Shown: positions 1-5,621 of the stretch, in pieces | Position numbering within the stretch: position 1 is the stretch's first letter | Layout: every line of letters begins with the position of its first letter | From: Methanomicrobiales archaeon | GTDB taxonomy: Archaea > Halobacteriota > Methanomicrobia > Methanomicrobiales > JACTUA01 | Direction: 5' to 3' | Assembly: GCA_028679035.1 (NCBI GenBank) | Contig: JAJRCL010000072.1 | Span: forward strand, 1 to 8,822 | DNA length: 8,822 nucleotides | Position numbers and translations under genes: made by a program | The notes under the pieces: model-generated | The model's database searches: none | What the model was told of the DNA's origin: nothing | What the model saw: the letters and a program-made list of their open reading frames with translations, nothing else

Positions 1-592
1 AAACCCGGGAAAAACCCCCGAACGCACGCGTTTCCTTGCGGTCGTAGCGGATACCGGCACCGATCAGCTGCGCTTCGACCTCGCGGGCCTGTTGCTGGAC
101 CGCCCCATGAATCTTACGGGTGTAGCGGTTCGTGCTCCAGCCGCCCTTCCCGATCGAGCGGTGCCGGCTCACGACCACCTCGCATGAGTTCTCGAAGGCG
201 ATGACTTCGTGTCCACCACCGAGGGAGGCGATTCGTGCGGTTGCACGGGCTTCGGCATACGGATCGAAACGGTTAAAGCTGATGTTGTACCGTGCCGCAA
301 CCCGGGGAAGGGATTCCGGCCGCTCTCCGCCGGTCACCTGCACGAGGCGCACCGATGTGGGAAGACTTTCCATGAAATTAACCAGCGCATGCTGGTCCTC
401 CGCAATTTCCTGCACGCTGTCAACGGCAAGAATCTCGGGGCGCTCGGCTGCGAGAAGACGGGTGAGGCGGAAACGGGTCACTTCTTCCTCGGCAATCACA
501 TCGCCATCCTCCATGCGCACCAGCGCATAGAACGGCCGGCGGGTCCGTGACCGGACCGACCCACGGATCACGTCGATGCCAAAGACCTTCAA
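1..592 (-). CDS. DUF460 (COG2433) RNase H-fold protein, N-terminal part, runs off left edge
   Basis: This reading frame is open from TTG at 592 to the left edge (197 codons, C-terminus missing). I recognise it as the archaeal DUF460/COG2433 family, described as a possible nuclease of RNase H fold (RuvC/YqgF-like); its biochemical role is not established. Visible family signatures are the N-terminal GIDVIRGSVRSRTRRP (from residue 5), LAVDS around residue 58, LVQVTGG (83-89) and the conserved block GKGGWSTNRYTRKIHGAV (148-165). Acidic residues D7, D58 and D110 lie where an RNase H-like fold places its metal ligands; that assignment is inference. The TTG start is chosen because GGTGAT lies three bases upstream, no ATG or GTG is seen just upstream in this frame, and the N-terminus matches the family. 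The start overlaps the upstream RIO2 stop (TTGA), implying translational coupling. Confidence 0.85.
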   Translation of the reverse strand, partial: MKVFGIDVIRGSVRSRTRRPFYALVRMEDGDVIAEEEVTRFRLTRLLAAERPEILAVDSVQEIAEDQHALVNFMESLPTSVRLVQVTGGERPESLPRVAARYNISFNRFDPYAEARATARIASLGGGHEVIAFENSCEVVVSRHRSIGKGGWSTNRYTRKIHGAVQQQAREVEAQLIGAGIRYDRKETRAFGGFSRV

Positions 593-1446
593 CCGATCAC
601 CCCGGCAACCGTTGCATCCAGCGGACGGGTAATCCCGTATTTCCGGTGAAAGTACTTGAGGATATTTTCCACGTCGCGCCGCAGGATTTCCTGTGCGTTC
701 GGATGGGTTGACGCCTCCCACTGCGGCCAGTCAATCAGGCTGATGCCCTCATCACCAATCATCACGTTGAATTCACTCAAATCCCCATGGATCACGCCGC
801 GCTTATAAGCGGTGCAGACCATGGCGAGGATCGCGTCAAGGATTTCTTCGGGGTTGTCCAGTACTGCCCGGTTCATCGTCACACCGCGGATCAGGGACAT
901 CACGACAATATGGCGGTTCCTGTCGATTGGGAGCGGGACGGAAACTGCGGGGTGTAAAAGTTGCAGGGCTGCGTACTCTTTTTCTGCGGACCGGGCTGAT
1001 GCAAAGATCCAGGGAAGATGACCGTGCGACGGCAGGTACCCACGGTCCTTCCGTGCAGACTGAAAGGAACGCTGCCCGACGCGGTGAAGTTTACAGACGA
1101 CCGGTCCCAGGCCAAGTGCCTCGTAAACGACCGATTCCTTCCCTTCGCCGATGAAGGGACCGAGTGCCCGGATGGTTCCCTTTTCCGTCAGTGCATGCAG
1201 TGCAAGAGCATCGTACCCGGTGAACACCAGCGCGTACCCCTCATAGTTAACGTTTCCCCGGCGAATCATCCCGAGACGGGCCAGGCGCCGTATACGGTAC
1301 TGGAGCTCTCCGGCGCCGAGCGATGTGGAAGAATTCAGGATATCCTCCGGGACCCACCGGTACTGTTCCATCCACCGTTCCAGGGAAAAGAGGATACGGT
1401 AGTCAAAGGGCTGGAGCGATCGCACATTTTCCGCAGAAATCGGCAT
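589..1446 (-). CDS. rio2: RIO2-type atypical serine kinase/ATPase
   Basis: This 285-residue protein matches the archaeal RIO2 family in length and motif order. Residues 1-90 form the N-terminal winged-helix domain typical of RIO2. The kinase domain follows, with the nucleotide loop IGEGKESVVY (99-108), the ATP-contacting lysine K119 in VCKLH, the catalytic loop HGDLSEFN (220-227; D222 and N227) and the metal-binding aspartate D239 in LIDWPQ, followed by STHPNA (246-251). Many homologues have IDFPQ, so W240 is a small variation. RIO2 proteins are known to act in late maturation of the small ribosomal subunit; in this organism that is inferred. The ATG at 1446 is the only start that keeps the full winged helix. 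No clear Shine-Dalgarno precedes it, so a short-leader transcript is possible. DUF460 follows with a four-base overlap, and a tRNA thiolase gene diverges 28 bp upstream. Confidence 0.93.
   Translation of the reverse strand: MPISAENVRSLQPFDYRILFSLERWMEQYRWVPEDILNSSTSLGAGELQYRIRRLARLGMIRRGNVNYEGYALVFTGYDALALHALTEKGTIRALGPFIGEGKESVVYEALGLGPVVCKLHRVGQRSFQSARKDRGYLPSHGHLPWIFASARSAEKEYAALQLLHPAVSVPLPIDRNRHIVVMSLIRGVTMNRAVLDNPEEILDAILAMVCTAYKRGVIHGDLSEFNVMIGDEGISLIDWPQWEASTHPNAQEILRRDVENILKYFHRKYGITRPLDATVAGVIG
596..601 (-). promoter_or_regulatory. Shine-Dalgarno GGTGAT for the TTG-started DUF460 gene
   Basis: On the minus strand GGTGAT, a six-base match to the archaeal GGAGGTGAT consensus, ends three bases before the TTG at 592-590. 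It lies inside the last codons of the RIO2 gene. It supports an unusual TTG start that overlaps the RIO2 stop codon. Confidence 0.7.
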
Positions 1447-1483
1447 TTGCTGTACACGTTTTTATGTGAGGGCAATGATAAAA
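1447..1483. promoter_or_regulatory. Compact divergent promoter region between rio2 and ncsA
   Basis: Only 28 bp (1447-1474) separate the divergent ATG codons at 1446 and 1475. Minus-strand TTTTATCA (1483-1476) is a possible TATA box for rio2 and would place initiation about five bases before the ATG, but it lies inside the first codons of the opposite gene. Plus-strand TTTTTATG (1459-1466) is TATA-like, but it would put initiation near 1490, which fits only the later ATG 1499 of the thiolase gene. Both assignments are tentative. Confidence 0.3.
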
Positions 1484-2392
1484 GTTGATCTGACTCCGAT
1501 GCAGTGCGACCGGTGCAGGAACGACGCGATTGTGCAGCAGCCCTATGCCGGGTCCCGTCTCTGCAGGGAGCACTTCATCCAGGACTTTTCTGCCCGGGCA
1601 AAACGGGAAATCCGCAGGGGACACATGATCCAGCCGGGGGATCGGATTGCGGTCGGCCTTTCCGGCGGGAAAGACTCCAGTGCCCTGTTGCACTTTCTGT
1701 CGAACCTGCTGTGCAACCGCAGGGATATCAGCCTGGTCGCGATCACCATTGACGAAGGCATCACCCCGTACCGGGATCCGGCCTGTGGGGAAAAAATCGC
1801 CCGCGATCTGGGCATCGACTGGGTGTGTGCACGTTTCCAGGAAATGTACGGAACCACCATTGATGCGCTCGTGCAGCGCCGGGGTGACCGCCTTTCCTGT
1901 TCCTGGTGCGGCGTGCTCCGACGACATTGTCTCAATCGCACTGCAAAAGACATGGGTGCGACAAAACTTGCCCTCGGGTTCAACCTCGATGACGAGGCCC
2001 AGTCGGTCCTCATGAACGTGCTCCGCGGCGATCTCGACCGCCTTGTCCGCAACCCCATTTCGCGAAAGGGGTTTATCCCGCGGATCAAGCCATTCCGCAC
2101 CATCCCGGAGCGGGAAGTGGCTCTCTATGCATTCCTTACTATTATCGGGTATGAGAGCGGAAGATGCCCCTATGCTGCAACGGCATTGCGATCGGAGGTG
2201 CGTGATCTCCTGAATGCGTATACGCTCGGCCATCCGTCGACAAAACATGCACTGATGAACCTCGGGGAGCGGTTGGCCGGCATGGGTACGGGCACGGATG
2301 AGGCGATCCGTACCTGTGCCCGGTGCGGGGAACCGTCGGGAGATACCTGCCGTTCCTGCCAGATAATCGATGAGGTGAGCGATCGTGCGTAA
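1475..2392 (+). CDS. ncsA: tRNA 2-thiolation enzyme, TtuA/NcsA (TIGR00269) family
   Basis: This 305-residue PP-loop ATP pyrophosphatase belongs to the TtuA/Ncs6 group, which adenylates a tRNA uridine and replaces its oxygen with sulfur. Domain order is typical: an N-terminal zinc-binding segment (C11, C14, C30, H33), the PP-loop SGGKDS (63-68), the cysteine pair CSWC (142, 145), a third cysteine C231 in GRCPYA and a C-terminal zinc ribbon (C281, C284, C292, C295). The C142/C145/C231 set matches the TtuA [4Fe-4S] site. Sequence alone does not tell whether U34 or U54 is the target, so the symbol is provisional. ATG 1475 is preferred because GAGG lies just upstream; GTG 1466 and ATG 1499 remain possible. 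It is the first gene of the operon, and its stop overlaps the potassium-channel start by eight bases. Confidence 0.85.
   Translation: MIKVDLTPMQCDRCRNDAIVQQPYAGSRLCREHFIQDFSARAKREIRRGHMIQPGDRIAVGLSGGKDSSALLHFLSNLLCNRRDISLVAITIDEGITPYRDPACGEKIARDLGIDWVCARFQEMYGTTIDALVQRRGDRLSCSWCGVLRRHCLNRTAKDMGATKLALGFNLDDEAQSVLMNVLRGDLDRLVRNPISRKGFIPRIKPFRTIPEREVALYAFLTIIGYESGRCPYAATALRSEVRDLLNAYTLGHPSTKHALMNLGERLAGMGTGTDEAIRTCARCGEPSGDTCRSCQIIDEVSDRA
2372..2378 (+). promoter_or_regulatory. Shine-Dalgarno GAGGTGA for the GTG-started channel gene
   Basis: GAGGTGA is a seven-base match to the archaeal ribosome binding consensus. It sits inside the last codons of the thiolase gene and ends six bases before GTG 2385. 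It fixes that GTG as the channel start and implies coupled translation across the overlap. Confidence 0.8.
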
Positions 2393-4076
2393 ACGTAACG
2401 GCGCATGGCGGGCATTCTTCGGGCCCGGGAAATGGCGTCTGTTTTTCTATTTTACTCTTCTCGTTTCCCAGATTATCGTCTATACAACGGTATTTTATTT
2501 TATTTACCCGGTGCTTGAGGGAAAGCCGATCACCCTGATCGAAGCACTCTTTTTTACCATGGAGACCATCACCACGGTCGGGTACGGGTACCTGCTCCCG
2601 TTCCACAGCCAGATCACGATGATTTTTTCGATCGTGGTCATGGTCACCGGGATTTTCAACCTCTTCATGCTCGTTCCCCTGATCCTTGAGCCGTACATCC
2701 GGTCCGTGATCAATCCCCATCCACCGCAACGTCTGCGGCAGCATTTTCAGGGCCATGTCGTCGTTGTCGGACACAGTGAGCTCACCCGCGAGCTGATTGA
2801 GAACCTCACGATCGCAGACCTCGATGTCGTCTTTGTCGAGCAAAGCCTTGATACCGCCCGGGAAATCGAGAACAGGTCATCCCATCTGGCAGAAGTCGTC
2901 TGGGGGAATTATAATGAACCGGGGACCTGGGAAAATGCGTGCATTGGTTCAGCCCGCACAGTAATTGTCAGCAGTGATGAGCGGACCAATGCAACGGTGA
3001 TTCTCGGTATCCGGCACATGACCCGGGCCAGGATCATTGCGGTCGTCGATGACCTTGCATTCGAACGCTACCTGCGGTTTGCCGGGGCGGATTTTGTCCT
3101 GTCACCCAAGAATTCGACAGGGAAAATCCTGGCGCAGCATGGGGTTATCCGCACCTATACCGACACCATGTTTGAGTCGGTCGGTTCACGGGAGCGGGAT
3201 GCGGCAGGTGTTGAGGTGCTGAAGCTGGTCAACATCCCCATACTGCCCGATTCACCGGCAAATGGCAAGAAACTCGGAGACCTCGGCCTCTCAGAGAAAT
3301 ACGGGATTCACATCCTTTCCTACTGGAAATGCGGGGAGTTTGTCCCCCAGCCGGTCAGCAGTGATGTCATTGATCCCAGCTGGATGCTCTACGCTTTGGG
3401 AAAGGACCACGGCATCCGGCAGGCGGTCGAGAACGAGTTCGCAGCACAAGGAAAGATTGAAGCCCGGGGAATAATCGCCGGGTTCGGGGATGTGGGAAGG
3501 GCTGTCTTCCGGGAACTCGTCTCGTCCGGCGTCACCTGCACGGTGATCGACCGGAAAAAATATGCGGTTTCGGGTATCGTTGGAAACGCCGAGGATGAAG
3601 AGATCCTGCGCAGTGCCCATGTCGACGAAGCCCAGATCTGCGTGATCGCATTAAACGACGATACCGTCAACATATTTGCAACACTGATGGCACGGAACAT
3701 GAATGCAAACATCAGTATCCTTGCGCGGGCGAATGAACCGGCTTCCGTAGATAAACTCTACCGGGCAGGGGCAGACTACGTGGCACTCCTCCCCGCCATC
3801 GGCGGCCAGGTCATTGCGGGGCTCGTACTGTCGGAGCAGGTCACGGTGATGCTGGATCTTCCCGACCGGAGGAAAATTCTGCTCAAGACCATTTCGAAAA
3901 ATGTCCCTGATTCTGTGGAGGAGATTGAAAAACGCACAGGAGTACAGGTGATTGGCGTGGAAGGGCCTGCAGGAAGCCAGGTTGAGCCCCCCGGAACGCT
4001 CGAGGTCAGGAGCGGGGATTCTCTAGTTGTCATCGGAGGAAATGCGATGCTGAAAAAGTTCATGGAGCGCTATTAG
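2385..4076 (+). CDS. Two-TM potassium channel with tandem RCK (TrkA-N/TrkA-C) domains
   Basis: This 563-residue membrane protein combines a minimal potassium-channel pore with two RCK regulatory modules in one chain. TM1 is about residues 18-42, the pore helix and selectivity filter TTVGYG are at 63-68, and TM2 is about 76-101. RCK1 starts near residue 122 as GHVVVVGHSELT, lacking the GxGxxG nucleotide motif, which recalls MthK, whose RCK also departs from it. TrkA-C-like sequence follows at about 272-325. RCK2 (from 361) carries a canonical GFGDVG (367-372) and ends its second strand in VIDRKK, an acidic residue typical of NAD(H) binding; a second TrkA-C occupies about 503-563. The architecture resembles GsuK rather than single-RCK MthK, so a functional channel probably needs four chains. 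Potassium selectivity is well supported; gating ligands are inferred. It lies between ncsA and nadE, one base-pair cluster from each. Confidence 0.9.
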   Translation: MRKRNGAWRAFFGPGKWRLFFYFTLLVSQIIVYTTVFYFIYPVLEGKPITLIEALFFTMETITTVGYGYLLPFHSQITMIFSIVVMVTGIFNLFMLVPLILEPYIRSVINPHPPQRLRQHFQGHVVVVGHSELTRELIENLTIADLDVVFVEQSLDTAREIENRSSHLAEVVWGNYNEPGTWENACIGSARTVIVSSDERTNATVILGIRHMTRARIIAVVDDLAFERYLRFAGADFVLSPKNSTGKILAQHGVIRTYTDTMFESVGSRERDAAGVEVLKLVNIPILPDSPANGKKLGDLGLSEKYGIHILSYWKCGEFVPQPVSSDVIDPSWMLYALGKDHGIRQAVENEFAAQGKIEARGIIAGFGDVGRAVFRELVSSGVTCTVIDRKKYAVSGIVGNAEDEEILRSAHVDEAQICVIALNDDTVNIFATLMARNMNANISILARANEPASVDKLYRAGADYVALLPAIGGQVIAGLVLSEQVTVMLDLPDRRKILLKTISKNVPDSVEEIEKRTGVQVIGVEGPAGSQVEPPGTLEVRSGDSLVVIGGNAMLKKFMERY

Positions 4077-4077
4077 C

Positions 4078-4082
4078 GAGGT
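4078..4082 (+). promoter_or_regulatory. Shine-Dalgarno GAGGT for nadE
   Basis: GAGGT lies directly after the channel stop codon (4074-4076) and five bases before ATG 4088. The spacing is normal and supports this start as well as co-transcription of nadE with the channel gene. Confidence 0.65.
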
Positions 4083-4087
4083 TCGTC

Positions 4088-4834
4088 ATGGAAAAAAACA
4101 GCGGTTGCGGTCGGGAACGGATCGAACAGATGATCCGCCACACCATCTGGGCGGGCAGGTCCGGGGGAGTTGTGATCGGTCTCTCCGGCGGCGTTGATTC
4201 TGCAGTGGCAGCGGCCCTTTGTGTGCATGCCCTGGGGAAGGAGCATGTGAAAGCCCTTCTCCTCCCTACCTCTGTCACACCACCGGAAGATCTTGAGGAT
4301 GCAACCGGATTCTGCCGGTCGGTGGGAATTGATTTCCAGATCATTCCCATCGACGGGATTGTTTCGGGTGTCACGTCCATACACGTGTTCCCCGAGAGCG
4401 ACTACAGTACCGGAAACCTGATGGCCCGGGTGCGGATGGCACTTCTCTACTATTGCGCCAATGCAGAACGACGGCTCGTCTGCGGGACGTCAAACCGCAG
4501 CGAGTACATGCTCGGGTACTGCACGAAGCATGGGGATAGCGCAGCAGATTTCCAGCCGATCCTGCATCTCTACAAGACACAGGTCTTTTCCCTCGCTGAG
4601 GAACTCGGTATTCCCGAATCCATCCGCACCAAACCCCCTTCGGCCGGATTATGGAAGGGGCAGCTCGACGAGAAAGAGATCGGTATCCCCTACCGGGACA
4701 TCGACGACGCGCTCATGGCACTGGAACAGCAGGAATGGGTTCCTGCGACAGCCACCCAGGAGAAGGTTCTGACACTCGTCAAGTCGAGCGAGCACAAACG
4801 GCTCCCTCCCCCTAGTCTTCTGGGATCCGGGTGA
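4088..4834 (+). CDS. nadE: Ammonia-dependent NAD+ synthetase
   Basis: This 248-residue protein is a NadE-type NAD+ synthetase, which amidates deamido-NAD+ using ATP and ammonia in the last step of NAD synthesis. The PP-loop is SGGVDS (33-38). The family signatures GTSNRSEYMLGY (133-144), TKHGDSAADFQPI (146-158) and SAGLWKGQLDEKEIGIPY (185-202) are intact. There is no glutaminase (nitrilase) domain, so free ammonia is the expected nitrogen donor. Length is normal for the family. The gene starts 11 bases after the channel stop with its own GAGGT site, so it is the third gene of the ncsA-channel-nadE operon. Its last 23 bases overlap the 3' end of the isomerase gene on the opposite strand, which leaves no room for a dedicated terminator between them. 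Confidence 0.95.
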   Translation: MEKNSGCGRERIEQMIRHTIWAGRSGGVVIGLSGGVDSAVAAALCVHALGKEHVKALLLPTSVTPPEDLEDATGFCRSVGIDFQIIPIDGIVSGVTSIHVFPESDYSTGNLMARVRMALLYYCANAERRLVCGTSNRSEYMLGYCTKHGDSAADFQPILHLYKTQVFSLAEELGIPESIRTKPPSAGLWKGQLDEKEIGIPYRDIDDALMALEQQEWVPATATQEKVLTLVKSSEHKRLPPPSLLGSG

Positions 4835-5516
4835 GCAACTCCTGCGCTGCTGCAGGATCGTTGAGGAACGCCAGGGTGCCGGCATTGCCTACCAGATCAT
4901 AGAGGGCGGCACCGTCCGGGATCCCCCATACATCCGGGCGGATGGGTTTCCCCCGCCGCAACAGCGGAGCAGATGGGTAGCGGGGATTTTTCACAAAAAC
5001 CCGGCCGAGCATTTCGAAATATGCCGCCCCGCCCTGGTGCGTAAACATTGTATAATCGCTTGAAAATTCGGTGGAGACAATATTTGCCATGACAAGATCC
5101 GCGGATCCCGGATTAATAGTCACATGGCCATATCCGGGTGGAATGATCGCCTTTTCCCCGGCGTGTGCTTCGATAACGAGAATATCCAACCCGTCGCGCC
5201 GCTGCAGAAGGTAATGTGCAACGCCATCCAGGACTTCGTAGATCTCGGGGTAATCGATTCCGGAAGGGGACGGCGGATGAACGTGTCCTTTGGTCTTCAC
5301 ATATTCATCGCAGAGGGTTCGCGCCGGAATGCAGGTAATATCATACCGCAGATGCTGTTTTTCCAGCCATTTCCGGTCCCTGGCATTCCGGGCACGGTCA
5401 CGGTACATCGAGTAGAGAGGACCCGCAAACGGGCAGGTCGGATCAGCGAGGACTTCCCGCATGTCGTCCGCCGTCCGGAATTCAGGATCCTCCAGTGACC
5501 CGGTCCAGCCCTTCAT
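4812..5516 (-). CDS. pgi: Archaeal cupin-type glucose-6-phosphate isomerase (start revised to ATG 5516)
   Basis: This is a cupin phosphoglucose isomerase (cPGI), the metal-dependent archaeal enzyme that interconverts glucose 6-phosphate and fructose 6-phosphate. With ATG 5516 it has 234 residues. The cupin metal ligands are visible: H78 and H80 in TKGHVHPP, E91 in YPEIYEVLDG and H131 in PPGYGHVTINPG. They correspond to the two histidines, glutamate and histidine of the Pyrococcus enzyme. The C-terminal 60 residues extend beyond the core cupin. The frame is open further upstream to TTG 5621, directly after the preceding stop, but that start has no Shine-Dalgarno. A strong TATA box sits exactly 25-32 bases upstream of ATG 5516, so translation most likely begins there on a leaderless or nearly leaderless mRNA. 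Its 3' end overlaps nadE. Assignment to cPGI is firm; the metal is unknown. Confidence 0.9.
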   Translation of the reverse strand: MKGWTGSLEDPEFRTADDMREVLADPTCPFAGPLYSMYRDRARNARDRKWLEKQHLRYDITCIPARTLCDEYVKTKGHVHPPSPSGIDYPEIYEVLDGVAHYLLQRRDGLDILVIEAHAGEKAIIPPGYGHVTINPGSADLVMANIVSTEFSSDYTMFTHQGGAAYFEMLGRVFVKNPRYPSAPLLRRGKPIRPDVWGIPDGAALYDLVGNAGTLAFLNDPAAAQELLTRIPED

Positions 5517-5535
5517 CTGCCTATGGGTCAGTTCC

Positions 5536-5555
5536 CCGGGTATATAAAAACCCGG
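5536..5555. repeat. Inverted repeat CCGGGT/ACCCGG enclosing the isomerase TATA box
   Basis: A six-base perfect inverted repeat has arms at 5536-5541 and 5550-5555, separated by eight bases (ATATAAAA). The arms flank and touch the TATA box. A protein bound here would compete with TBP/TFB, so the element could be an operator. It may also be chance in GC-rich DNA. Confidence 0.4.
5541..5548 (-). promoter_or_regulatory. TATA box (TTTATATA) of the phosphoglucose isomerase gene
   Basis: On the minus strand TTTATATA spans positions -32 to -25 relative to the A of ATG 5516, the usual archaeal TATA position for a transcript starting at that base. No Shine-Dalgarno precedes the ATG, which fits a leaderless mRNA. 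The box lies within 5517-5621, a 105-bp stretch between the NrpR-like stop and the revised isomerase start that otherwise shows no gene. Confidence 0.6.
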
Positions 5556-5621
5556 AATCAGGTCACAGGAAAAAGGTTCAACGAAGTTCCATGACCCGCG
5601 GTGTACTTGAAATCCCGGCAA

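Noticed and set aside
132..550. Two overlapping plus-strand reading frames at the left end
   Set aside because: They are antisense to the DUF460 gene, whose minus-strand translation matches family motifs throughout. The plus-strand products are basic, low-information sequences.
1403..2248. Long minus-strand frame of 281 codons
   Set aside because: It lies antisense to the thiolase gene, which has intact PP-loop and cysteine motifs. Long antisense frames are common in GC-rich coding DNA, and this one shows no recognisable domain.
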